Below are positions 43,541 through 51,829 of a stretch of DNA of 64,000 nucleotides, piece by piece. The stretch lies in contig NZ_CP045201.1 of the NCBI RefSeq assembly GCF_014899185.1, forward strand, positions 852,501-916,500. The letters are read 5' to 3'. The translations under genes were made by a program, and so were the position numbers. The DNA comes from Pseudooceanicola spongiae. GTDB lineage: Bacteria; Pseudomonadota; Alphaproteobacteria; Rhodobacterales; Rhodobacteraceae. The notes beneath the pieces are model-generated. The model did no database searches. It was not told the origin of the DNA and saw nothing but the letters and a program-made list of their open reading frames with translations. Numbering within the stretch: position 1 is the stretch's first letter; the number at the start of each line of letters is the position of its first letter.

Positions 43541-43571
43541 CTTGACCCGGGGCGCAACGCGCTAGGTTCTG
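43541..43571 (+). promoter_or_regulatory. Possible RpoH-type promoter of the photolyase gene
   Basis: CTTG (43541-43544), a 17-nt spacer and CTAGGTTCTG partly match the alphaproteobacterial heat-shock sigma consensus as I recall it (CTTG, 17-18 nt, CYTATnTnnG). The -10 match is imperfect, so this is only a candidate. Confidence 0.3.
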
Positions 43572-43594
43572 CTGCAATCTGTTGAGGAGCCTTC

Positions 43595-45010
43595 ATGACC
43601 AATCCGACCTTGCTGTGGCTGCGGCGCGACCTGCGCCTGAGTGATCATCCGGCGCTGAGCGCTGCCGTGGCGCGGGGCGGGCCGGTGATTGCGGTGTTCA
43701 TCCATGATGGCGGCGTCTCCGGCCTCGGGGCTGCACCGCGCTTTCGGCTCGGGCTTGGGCTGGCGGCTTTGCAGGGCGAGCTTGAAAGCAGGGGTCAGCG
43801 CCTGATCCTGCGGCGGGGGCCGGCGCGCGAGGTTCTGGAGGAACTGATTGCGGAAACCGGCGCCGATGCGGTCTATTGGTCGCGACTTTACGATCCTGAG
43901 GCAATCGACCGGGACAGTCGCATCAAATCAGCCCTCAAGGAGGCGGGTGTCGAGGCGCAGAGCTTTGCGGGGCATGTGCTGTTTGAACCCTGGGACGTGC
44001 AAACCGGGCAGGGCAGCTACTACAAGGTCTACTCGCCCATGTGGCGTGCGGTGAAGGATCGTGAGATCGCCGCGCCCTTGCACACGCCGGAGAAAATCCC
44101 GGCGCCCGAGAGCTGGCCGGAGAGCGAGACTTTGCAAAGTTGGCAGCTCGACTTTGCAATGCGGCGTGGCGGGCCCGTCGTCGCAAAGCATGTCGCGGCG
44201 GGAGAGGCGGCGGCGCAACAGGCTCTGGCCACTTTCGCCCAACGCCGGATCGAAAGCTATGGCACGCGGCGTGACTTTCCGGCCGAGGCAGCGACCTCGG
44301 ATCTGTCGCAGCACCTCAGCCTCGGGGAAATCTCGCCCAGGCAGTGCTGGCATGCTGGGTTGCGCGCGCGAGAGGCGGGCAAGACGGGGGCAGAGACCTT
44401 TCTGAAGGAAGTGGTCTGGCGCGAATTTGCCTATCATCTGATGTATCACACACCGCAGATCCTGACCGAAAACTGGCGGTCTGAGTGGAACGATTTTCCC
44501 TGGAATGAGGATGCCGGCAGCGCCGAGGCACAGGCCTGGCAAAAGGGGCGCACCGGCGTGCCTTTTGTCGACGCGGCGATGCGCGAGATGTTCGTGACCG
44601 GGCGGATGCACAATCGTGCCCGGATGATCTGCGCCAGCTATCTGACCAAGCATCTGATGTGCCACTGGAGCATCGGAGCGGAGTGGTTTCGCGACTGTCT
44701 GGTGGATTGGGACCCGGCCTCGAACGCGATGGGGTGGCAATGGGCGGCGGGCTGTGGCCCGGACGCCGCGCCTTATTTCCGCGTCTTCAACCCCGAGACG
44801 CAGGCGGAAAAGTTCGACCGAGGCGGCCTCTACCGTCAGCGCTGGATTGCGGAGGGCGCAGAGGCGCCGAGTGAGACGAGCCTGAGCTATTTCGACGCCA
44901 TCCCAAAGACTTGGGGTCTGAGCCCGCAGGATCCCTATCCCGCGCCGCTGATCGGGCTGAAAGAGGGGCGGGAACGGGCGCTTGAGGCCTATGCCGCGCT
45001 GAAAAGATGA
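43595..45010 (+). CDS. phrB: Deoxyribodipyrimidine photolyase
   Basis: This 471-aa flavoprotein repairs UV-induced cyclobutane pyrimidine dimers with light. The N-terminal antenna domain begins LLWLRRDLRLSDHPALSA. The FAD-binding helical domain includes LSLGEISPRQCW, VVWREFAYHLMYH, TGVPFVDAAMREMFVTGRMH and MGWQWAAGCGPDAAPYFRVF, all strongly conserved in class I photolyases. The length is normal. An ATG follows TTGAGGAG. The next gene is cfa, 75 nt away; in R. sphaeroides photolyase and cfa genes both belong to the singlet-oxygen stress response, so co-regulation is plausible. Confidence 0.95.
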   Translation: MTNPTLLWLRRDLRLSDHPALSAAVARGGPVIAVFIHDGGVSGLGAAPRFRLGLGLAALQGELESRGQRLILRRGPAREVLEELIAETGADAVYWSRLYDPEAIDRDSRIKSALKEAGVEAQSFAGHVLFEPWDVQTGQGSYYKVYSPMWRAVKDREIAAPLHTPEKIPAPESWPESETLQSWQLDFAMRRGGPVVAKHVAAGEAAAQQALATFAQRRIESYGTRRDFPAEAATSDLSQHLSLGEISPRQCWHAGLRAREAGKTGAETFLKEVVWREFAYHLMYHTPQILTENWRSEWNDFPWNEDAGSAEAQAWQKGRTGVPFVDAAMREMFVTGRMHNRARMICASYLTKHLMCHWSIGAEWFRDCLVDWDPASNAMGWQWAAGCGPDAAPYFRVFNPETQAEKFDRGGLYRQRWIAEGAEAPSETSLSYFDAIPKTWGLSPQDPYPAPLIGLKEGRERALEAYAALKR

Positions 45011-45085
45011 CAGAAAAATGACAAAAGGCTTTCGCAGCGCCGTGAGCTTGCTAGCATCGTGTGATCTGCCGAGAGGAATGATTAG

Positions 45086-46309
45086 ATGAGCGCCAGTCCG
45101 CAAATTATGACTGACACCAAAGGGGAAACCGGCCTGCCGCGCTATTTTGCGCAGGTCTTTCACCTCGCCCGCGATCTGCAACATGGCCAGCTTGACTTTC
45201 AGCTCGCCGATGGTCGGGTGTTTCGGGCCGAGGGGCGCGCGCCGGGGCCGGTTGCCGTGCTGCAGGTTCACAACGACGATCTGTTCGCGCGGCTGATCCG
45301 CGAGGGCGATCTGGGGTTTTGCGATGCCTATCTTGAGGGCTGGTGGTCCTCGCCTGATTTGCAGGCGTTTCTGGACATGCTGCATGCGGACAACGATGCG
45401 ATTTATGACGGGTTTCCCGGCATGGCGCTGGTGCGGGCCTTCGAGAAGGCGCGGCACTGGATGCGGCGCAATTCCAAGGCGCAGGCGAAGAAAAATATCT
45501 CGTATCACTACGATCTGGGGAATGAATTTTACAAGCTCTGGCTGGATGACAGCATGACCTATTCGTCGGCGCTATTCGAGGATCCGCAGATGAGCCTGGA
45601 GGCCGGGCAGCGGGCGAAATATGCCAGCATGGTGGACCGGATGGGCGTGAAACCGGGCGATCATGTGCTGGAAATCGGCTGCGGCTGGGGCGGGTTCGCC
45701 GAATATGCCGCGAAGGAACGCGGGCTGCGCGTGACGGGTCTGACGATCAGTCAGGAGCAGTTGAACTATGCGCGCGATCGCATTGAAAAGGCAGGACTTT
45801 CGGGGCAAGTTGATCTGAAGCTTCAGGATTACCGCGACGAACGCGGCAGCTATGACGGTATCGCCAGCATCGAGATGTTCGAGGCAGTGGGCGAACGCTA
45901 CTGGCCGGTCTATTTCGAGACGTTGAAGCGGTGTCTGAAGCCGGGGCGCGACGCGGTTCTGCAGATCATCACCGTGCAGGACAAACGCTGGGATACCTAC
46001 CGCAAGGGCGTTGATTTCATTCAGAAACACATCTTTCCCGGGGGCATGTTGCCAAGTCCGTCGGTGCTTCAGGCGGAGGTCATCAAGGCGGGCTTGCTGG
46101 TCAAGGGATCGGTGGAGTTTGGCGACAGTTACAGCCAGACCCTGCGGCGTTGGCATGATTCCTTCAACGAAAAGTGGGAGGATGTCGCCGAGATGGGATT
46201 CGACGACCGGTTTCGCCGGATGTGGAATTTCTATCTGACGGCCTGTGCCGGGGCGTTTGCGGGCGGCAATTGTGACGTGACCCAGATTACCGTGTCGCGC
46301 GCCGCCTGA
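45086..46309 (+). CDS. cfa: Cyclopropane-fatty-acyl-phospholipid synthase family protein
   Basis: This 407-aa SAM-dependent enzyme methylenates unsaturated acyl chains of membrane lipids. The lipid-binding N-terminal half is followed by the methyltransferase domain with AKKNISYHYDLGNEFYKLWL, the SAM loop EIGCGWGGFAEYAAKE and YDGIASIEMFEAVGERYW. The C-terminus contains QKHIFPGGMLPS. The ATG at 45086 follows GAGAGGAA. Some Rhodobacterales relatives make furan or other modified fatty acids rather than cyclopropanes, so the exact product is open. Position after the photolyase suggests a light/oxidative stress role. Confidence 0.9.
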   Translation: MSASPQIMTDTKGETGLPRYFAQVFHLARDLQHGQLDFQLADGRVFRAEGRAPGPVAVLQVHNDDLFARLIREGDLGFCDAYLEGWWSSPDLQAFLDMLHADNDAIYDGFPGMALVRAFEKARHWMRRNSKAQAKKNISYHYDLGNEFYKLWLDDSMTYSSALFEDPQMSLEAGQRAKYASMVDRMGVKPGDHVLEIGCGWGGFAEYAAKERGLRVTGLTISQEQLNYARDRIEKAGLSGQVDLKLQDYRDERGSYDGIASIEMFEAVGERYWPVYFETLKRCLKPGRDAVLQIITVQDKRWDTYRKGVDFIQKHIFPGGMLPSPSVLQAEVIKAGLLVKGSVEFGDSYSQTLRRWHDSFNEKWEDVAEMGFDDRFRRMWNFYLTACAGAFAGGNCDVTQITVSRAA

Positions 46310-46323
46310 GGAAAGGGGCCGCC

Positions 46324-46359
46324 TGATCACAGGGCCCACCTGTTGGGGCCAGCTGATCA
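46324..46359 (+). terminator. Hairpin between cfa and trgB
   Basis: TGATCA at each end and inner GGCCC/GGGCC arms can fold into a stem-loop just after the cfa stop. There is no T tract. It may stabilise the cfa mRNA or terminate weakly. Confidence 0.4.
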
Positions 46360-46485
46360 CGGGCAAGTCACCGCCGGATCGGGCTCTGCGCCCGGTTTGC
46401 GGTTGTGCCTGACCTCGGCTTTGGACAACACAACGGGCAGCGAGCGGGGCGCACCCGGCGCAACCCAATTGCTTCAGGAGGTTCT

Positions 46486-47610
46486 GTGGCCACTCATCTG
46501 TTTCTGTTCGGTACGTTGCGCCATGCGCCCCTGCTGGAAATCGTCGCCGGATCGCTGCCCGTGACCGAAGGCGCCGTGCGCGAAGGCTACCGGATTGCGC
46601 CTTCGGGCAATGGCGACTGGCCGGTGCTGGTGCAGGAACCGGGTGCGATGGCGCATGGGTTGCTGATCCGTGATATCGCGCCAGACGTGCTGGACCGGCT
46701 GCGGCACTACGAATCCGCCTATGACATGCATCTGGAAAAGGCGCAGGTCACTGTCGGGCAGGAGACGGTTGCGGTCGATGTCTTCGTGCCCGGCACGCCG
46801 TCGATGGTTGAGCCTGGGGTCTGGGATCTGCGGGCCTGGGTGGCGCGGCGCGCGGCGCTTGATTGTCTGTCCGCGGCCGAGATCATGCGGCTCTGGGGGC
46901 GGTTCTGTGGTGATGAGCTGCGCTTTCGCGTCGGCCAGATCGAGGCGCGGGCCGGCTCGCGTATCCGCGCCCAGACCACGCCGCCGCCGCATGTCGTGGG
47001 GCAGGGTCCGAAGACCCCTCAGGCGCAGGTGCTGAGCCAGTTTGATGATCATGCGGGCTATTTCTTCACCCGCACGTTTGATCTGCAGTATGCGACCTTT
47101 GCGGGCGGCACCTCGGATGTGGTGCGGCGCGAGGTGTTTCTGGCGCCGGATGCGGCGATTGTGCTGCCCTATGATCCGGTGCGCGACCGGGTGCTGCTGG
47201 TCGAACAGTTCCGCATGGCGCCGTTTGCGCGTGGCGAGGCGCTGCCCTGGATGCTGGAGCCTGTCGCGGGCCGTGTCGATCCCGGCGAAACCCCGGAGGA
47301 ATGCGCGCGCCGCGAGGCGGTGGAGGAGGCGGGGCTGGACCTGCGCGCCCTGCATCACGTGGCCTCGTGCTATCCGACGCCGGGGTGTTCGACCGAGTAT
47401 TTCCACATCTATCTGGGGGTTTGCGACCTGCCGGATGTCGAAACTGCCAGCCACGGCCTTGAGGAAGAACATGAGGACATCCGGACCCATGTTTTGAGTT
47501 ACGACGCCGCGATGGAACTTGTGTCCAGCGGCGAGGCGCAGAATGCGCCGCTTATCCTGTCGCTGATGTGGCTTTCGGGCAAGCGGTCCCTATTGCGGGG
47601 CGCTGCTTGA
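46486..47610 (+). CDS. trgB: TrgB-like Nudix hydrolase with gamma-glutamylcyclotransferase-like domain
   Basis: This 374-aa protein joins two domains. Residues 1 to about 130 resemble AIG2/gamma-glutamylcyclotransferase folds (HLFLFGTLRHAPLLEIVAG; conserved GTL). Residues about 185-370 are a Nudix hydrolase of the ADP-ribose pyrophosphatase type, with a complete Nudix box GRVDPGETPEECARREAVEE followed by AGLDL. The GTG at 46486 is chosen because AGGAGG lies just upstream. The following gene is cysK, as at the R. sphaeroides tellurite-resistance locus (trgA-trgB-cysK), from which I take the name. No trgA is seen here; cfa precedes instead. The substrate is inferred. Confidence 0.82.
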   Translation: MATHLFLFGTLRHAPLLEIVAGSLPVTEGAVREGYRIAPSGNGDWPVLVQEPGAMAHGLLIRDIAPDVLDRLRHYESAYDMHLEKAQVTVGQETVAVDVFVPGTPSMVEPGVWDLRAWVARRAALDCLSAAEIMRLWGRFCGDELRFRVGQIEARAGSRIRAQTTPPPHVVGQGPKTPQAQVLSQFDDHAGYFFTRTFDLQYATFAGGTSDVVRREVFLAPDAAIVLPYDPVRDRVLLVEQFRMAPFARGEALPWMLEPVAGRVDPGETPEECARREAVEEAGLDLRALHHVASCYPTPGCSTEYFHIYLGVCDLPDVETASHGLEEEHEDIRTHVLSYDAAMELVSSGEAQNAPLILSLMWLSGKRSLLRGAA

Positions 47611-47667
47611 GTTGAGGCTAAGGCCCGGATACATCAGGGCCAAAGGTAACGTAGAAGGAAGACCTCG

Positions 47668-48699
47668 ATGCAATTCGCCAAGGATCTGGCCAGCGCTGTT
47701 GGCAATACGCCGTTGATCAAGTTGCGCCGCGTCAGCGAGGAGACCGGATGCACCATTCTCGGCAAGGCCGAGTTTCTGAACCCCGGCCAGTCGGTCAAGG
47801 ATCGCGCGGCGCTTTATATCATCCGCGACGCGGTGGCGCGTGGCGATCTCAAGCCCGGCGGCACGATTGTCGAGGGCACGGCGGGCAACACCGGCATCGG
47901 TCTGGCGCTGGTCGGGGCCTCGATGGGGTTCAAGACCGTCATCGTCATCCCTGAGACGCAGAGTCAGGAAAAGAAGGACATGTTGCGCCTTGCCGGGGCC
48001 GAGCTGGTGCAGGTGCCCGCGGCGCCTTATCGCAACCCCAACAACTTCGTGCGCTATTCGCAGCGTCTGGCCGAGAACCTGGCCAAGACGGAAAAGAACG
48101 GTGTGATCTGGGCCAACCAGTTCGACAATATCGCCAACCGGCAGGCTCATATCGAGACGACCGGCCCGGAAATCTGGGAACAGACCGATGGTAAGGTTGA
48201 TGGCTTTACATGCGCCGTCGGCTCGGGGGGGACGCTGGCGGGCACCGCGATGGCGCTGCAGCCCAAGGGCGTGAAGATCGCGCTGGCGGACCCGATGGGG
48301 GCGTCCTTGTACAGCTATTACACCACCGGGGAGCTGGCGGCAGAGGGCTCATCGATCACCGAAGGCATCGGGCAGGCGCGCATCACCGCCAACCTTGAAG
48401 GCTTCACGCCCGATTTCTCGTACCAGATCCCCGACGCCGAGGCGCTGCCTTATGTCTTTGATCTGCTGTCCGAAGAGGGTCTTTGCCTCGGTGGGTCCTC
48501 TGGCATCAACGTGGCGGGCGCGGTGCGTCTGGCGCGCGAAATGGGCCCGGGCCACACCATCGTGACGATCCTGTGCGATTATGGCACGCGCTATCAGTCG
48601 AAACTGTTCAACCCCGACTTCCTGCGCGAAAAGGGTCTGCCGACCCCAAGCTGGATGACAGAGGCGCCGCGCTCCATCCCCGGCGTCTTCACCGAGTAA
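47668..48699 (+). CDS. cysK: Cysteine synthase A
   Basis: This 343-aa PLP enzyme makes cysteine from O-acetylserine and sulfide. The PLP Lys is in FLNPGQSVKDRAALYII. The substrate loop EGTAGNTGIGLAL, the phosphate-binding AVGSGGTLAGTA and the C-terminal LGGSSGINVAGA are typical. It is somewhat longer than enteric CysK, as in other Rhodobacterales. The ATG follows GAAGGAAG. It is close to trgB (57 nt) and followed by a mechanosensitive channel gene after 9 nt, so all three may be one operon. CysK is known to influence tellurite resistance in R. sphaeroides. Confidence 0.95.
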   Translation: MQFAKDLASAVGNTPLIKLRRVSEETGCTILGKAEFLNPGQSVKDRAALYIIRDAVARGDLKPGGTIVEGTAGNTGIGLALVGASMGFKTVIVIPETQSQEKKDMLRLAGAELVQVPAAPYRNPNNFVRYSQRLAENLAKTEKNGVIWANQFDNIANRQAHIETTGPEIWEQTDGKVDGFTCAVGSGGTLAGTAMALQPKGVKIALADPMGASLYSYYTTGELAAEGSSITEGIGQARITANLEGFTPDFSYQIPDAEALPYVFDLLSEEGLCLGGSSGINVAGAVRLAREMGPGHTIVTILCDYGTRYQSKLFNPDFLREKGLPTPSWMTEAPRSIPGVFTE

Positions 48700-48708
48700 G
48701 AGGCCAAG

Positions 48709-51264
48709 ATGACCGGTTCCCGCAGTCGCGTGATCCGCAGAGCTTTCCCGATCCGGGCTCTGCTGATGGCAAGTTTCATACTGGCACTGATTGCGGGGCC
48801 GGGCGCGGGCGTTCTGTCGCCCGGCACGGCTTATGCCCAGACCGATGCGGCGGTGACCAGTTCGGCGCCGCTGACCGATGCCGATTACAAGGAATGGGAA
48901 AAGGTCGCGGACCGCGCGGAAGAGGCCATTCAGGCCAACCGTGTGTCGGATGCGGCGCTTGAGGAGCTGCGGGTCGAGCTGGTGGACTGGCGCGCGCGCT
49001 TTGACGCGAACCACACCGATACCTCGGCAGCGGCCAGCGCGGTGCAGGCCCAGCTGGACACGCTGGGTGCCCCCCCGGCGGAGGGCCAGGAAGAAGCCCC
49101 CGAGATTGCCTCGCAACGGGCCTCGCTGAACGACAAGCTGGCCGAGATTCAGGCGCCATCGCGCCGGGCCGAACTGGCGCATAGTCAGGCGGATGCTCTG
49201 GTGCGCTCGATCGACAGCATGCTGCGCGCGCGTCAGACGGATGCGCTGCTGGAGCTGGGACCGGCCCCGATCGATCCGACCAAATGGCCCACGGCCGTCA
49301 CCGATTTGTCGAGCTATGTCGTCTCGATGGCCGAGGGCGCGCGTGAGGCCTGGGGCAATCAGAAAAAACGCGATGCTTTTGTCAAGAACCTGCCGGTGCT
49401 GCTGGGTCTGGTGGCCCTTGCACTGCTGCTGGTGCTGCGTGGGCGCAGCTGGTTTGAACGTCTGGCGTTCCGGCTGGTGGCCAAGGACCGTTCGGCGGCG
49501 CGCTGGCTGATTTCGTTTGTCGTGTCGCTGGGGCAGTTCATCATTCCGACCGGCGGGGCCTTCATGATCGCGGGGGCCATCACTGGCAGCGGCGTTGCCG
49601 GTGCGTCGATTGATGCTCTGGCGCCGGCGCTGCCTGCGGCGCTGTTCCAGCTGTTCTTCTCGCGCTGGATCGGGAACAACATCTTTCCGCAGTCCGAGAC
49701 CGGCGATCTGCCGCTGGAGCTGAGCACGGCTCAACGGCGCGAGGGGCGGCTTTATGCCTTGGCCTTCGGGATTCTGCTGGCGGCCGATACGCTGCTGAGT
49801 GCCGCCGGAACCGCTGCGGGCTGGGACGCTGCGACCCATAACGTGCTGCACTTCCCCATTGTCGCCCTGATCGGCCTGTTTCTGCTGCGGATTTCGCGGT
49901 TCATGGTGGTCCATGCCCGTGCCGACCAGAGCGAGAGCGAAGACCGGTCCTTCCGCCGTCACCTGATCATCCTGCTGGCGCGTGTTGTCAGCGTCATGGC
50001 GATCGTTGGCCCGCTGCTTGCGGCCGTGGGCTATTTCAAGGTCGGCAGTTCGTTCTCGATCCAGACCTTGCAGTCGCTGATGCTGATCGCGCTGCTGATG
50101 GGCCTGCAGAAGCTGACCGAGGAATTGTATGTCCTGATCACCCGCGACCGTGCCGGGGTGGCCGATGCGCTCTGGCCGGTTCTGGCGGGGTTTGTCTTTG
50201 CATTGATGTCCTTGCCGGTCTTTTCGCTGATCTGGGGGGCACGCGCCACGGATCTTGCGGAAATCTGGTCTGAGTTCAAAGGCGGCTTCAGCATTGGCGA
50301 GACCCATATCTCGCCCGGGGATTTTGTCACCTTCGTGATCGTCTTCGGGATCGGCTATGCCTTTACCCGCGTCATCCAGGGGGCGCTGAAAACCACCGTT
50401 CTGCCGAAGACCAAGCTGGATATCGGCGGGCAGAATGCGGTTGTGTCGGGGCTTGGCTATATCGGGATGTTCCTAGCGGCGCTGACGGCGATCACCACGG
50501 CGGGCATCGACCTCAGCTCTCTGGCGATTGTCGCGGGGGCGCTGTCGGTCGGCGTCGGTTTCGGGCTGCGCACCATCGTGGAGAACTTCGTTTCGGGGAT
50601 CATCCTGCTGGTGGAGCGGCCGATTTCGGAGGGCGACTGGATCGAGGCGGGCGGCCAGATGGGTTTTGTGCGCAATATCTCGGTGCGCTCGACCCGGATC
50701 GAGACGTTTGACCGCACGGATGTGATTGTGCCGAACGCCGATCTGATTTCCGGCGTCGTTACCAACTGGACCCGGGGCAACATGATCGGGCGGCTGATCG
50801 TCAAGGTTGGCGTTGCCTATGGCAACGACACCCGCCGCGTGCAGGACATCCTGCAGGAGATCGCGGAGGCCCAGCCGCTGGTGCTGCTGAACCCGCCGCC
50901 GGGGATCATCTTCAACGGCTTCGGCTCGGATTCGCTGGATTTCGAGATGCGGATGATTCTGCGCGACATCACCCAGATGCTGGTGGTGCAGACCGAGGTG
51001 AACCACCAGATCGCGGAGCGCTTCAAGGCCGAGGGTATCGAGATACCCTTTTCACAGCGCGATATCTGGCTGCGCAACCCCGAGACGCTGTTTCAGGGCA
51101 AGGGCCCGGTCTCTGTGTCGCCGCCTGAGGAACCGGCCTCCAAACCCGCGCCTGTGGCGCATCATGACCATAGTCCCACAGGAGAGCGTGCCCCGGCGCA
51201 TATGCGCGATCGCGACACCGATCACGACGGCGATACGGACGGCGACGGCGACGCGGATCGCTGA
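48709..51264 (+). CDS. Large MscS-family mechanosensitive channel (DUF3772)
   Basis: This 851-aa inner-membrane protein has a signal peptide (about residues 1-44, ending GTAYAQ) and a periplasmic coiled DUF3772 region (about 60-210). About nine to ten transmembrane helices follow (from 225), and then the MscS pore and beta domain (GVGFGLRTIVENFVSGIIL, about 615-635; ERPISEGDWIEAGGQMGFV). It should release solutes on osmotic downshock. The last about 30 residues are Asp-rich (MRDRDTDHDGDTDGDGDADR), resembling calcium-binding DxDxDG loops and placed in the cytoplasm. It starts 9 nt after cysK with GAGG upstream. Confidence 0.92.
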   Translation: MTGSRSRVIRRAFPIRALLMASFILALIAGPGAGVLSPGTAYAQTDAAVTSSAPLTDADYKEWEKVADRAEEAIQANRVSDAALEELRVELVDWRARFDANHTDTSAAASAVQAQLDTLGAPPAEGQEEAPEIASQRASLNDKLAEIQAPSRRAELAHSQADALVRSIDSMLRARQTDALLELGPAPIDPTKWPTAVTDLSSYVVSMAEGAREAWGNQKKRDAFVKNLPVLLGLVALALLLVLRGRSWFERLAFRLVAKDRSAARWLISFVVSLGQFIIPTGGAFMIAGAITGSGVAGASIDALAPALPAALFQLFFSRWIGNNIFPQSETGDLPLELSTAQRREGRLYALAFGILLAADTLLSAAGTAAGWDAATHNVLHFPIVALIGLFLLRISRFMVVHARADQSESEDRSFRRHLIILLARVVSVMAIVGPLLAAVGYFKVGSSFSIQTLQSLMLIALLMGLQKLTEELYVLITRDRAGVADALWPVLAGFVFALMSLPVFSLIWGARATDLAEIWSEFKGGFSIGETHISPGDFVTFVIVFGIGYAFTRVIQGALKTTVLPKTKLDIGGQNAVVSGLGYIGMFLAALTAITTAGIDLSSLAIVAGALSVGVGFGLRTIVENFVSGIILLVERPISEGDWIEAGGQMGFVRNISVRSTRIETFDRTDVIVPNADLISGVVTNWTRGNMIGRLIVKVGVAYGNDTRRVQDILQEIAEAQPLVLLNPPPGIIFNGFGSDSLDFEMRMILRDITQMLVVQTEVNHQIAERFKAEGIEIPFSQRDIWLRNPETLFQGKGPVSVSPPEEPASKPAPVAHHDHSPTGERAPAHMRDRDTDHDGDTDGDGDADR

Positions 51265-51395
51265 CGCCGGAGGGGCAATTTCGCTCTGAAAATCAAGCTC
51301 CTGCGCGCCGCAGAAAAATGGCGCGCAGGAAAGCGACAAAAAAGCAAAAATAGCTGTTGAACTCCAACCGGTTCCGACGCTAAAGAGACCCCCAC

Positions 51396-51485
51396 GGAGA
51401 GGTGGCCGAGTGGTCGAAGGCGCACGCCTGGAAAGTGTGTAGGCGGGAGACCGTCTCCAGGGTTCGAATCCCTGTCTCTCCGCCA
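51396..51485 (+). tRNA. tRNA-Ser(GGA)
   Basis: A complete 90-nt tRNA with encoded CCA. The acceptor stem is GGAGAGG/TCTCTCC, the anticodon GGA sits in loop CTGGAAA, and there is a long variable arm (GTGTAGGCGGGAGACCGTC) as in class II tRNAs. Discriminator G fits serine. It reads UCC/UCU codons. Confidence 0.95.
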
Positions 51486-51586
51486 TTACCCCTGAAATGA
51501 CCCGCTGACCCCGCCCTTAGGGGCTGGCTTTTGCGTGGGCGTTCAGAGGGTTGATGGCGTTTGCCGGGATTTGGCGCGGGACGGGA

Positions 51587-51814
51587 TCACAGCAGCTTTT
51601 CGATCTCCTGCGCGCTCAGCACCTTGCCGGCGGAGACCAGCTTTTCATCAATCACCAGTCCCGGCGTCGACATCAGCCCATAGGCTGCGATCTGCGCGAT
51701 ATCGGTGACCTTGACGATCTCGGCCTGTTTGCCGGCCGAGCGCGCTGCGGTCTGGGCATTGGTCCCGAGGGTGAGGCATTTCTTGCAGCCGGAGCCGAGG
51801 ATCTTGATGATCAT
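51587..51814 (-). CDS. Thioredoxin-like small redox protein
   Basis: This 75-aa protein has a thioredoxin-type active site near the N-terminus, ILGSGCKKCLTLGTNAQTA (CxxC), and the cis-Pro segment MSTPGLVIDEKLVSAGKV. Such mini-thioredoxins often lie beside permeases of the ArsP/UPF0718 type, as here, 15 nt downstream of one. It may reduce or deliver the permease's substrate or its Cys motif. The ATG follows GGAAA. The physiological substrate is unknown. Confidence 0.85.
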   Translation of the reverse strand: MIIKILGSGCKKCLTLGTNAQTAARSAGKQAEIVKVTDIAQIAAYGLMSTPGLVIDEKLVSAGKVLSAQEIEKLL

Positions 51815-51829
51815 GGGACGCGTTTCCTT

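Noticed and set aside
46474-47490. 338-codon leftward frame opposite trgB
   Set aside because: Shadow of the Nudix gene; the forward frame has a complete Nudix box.
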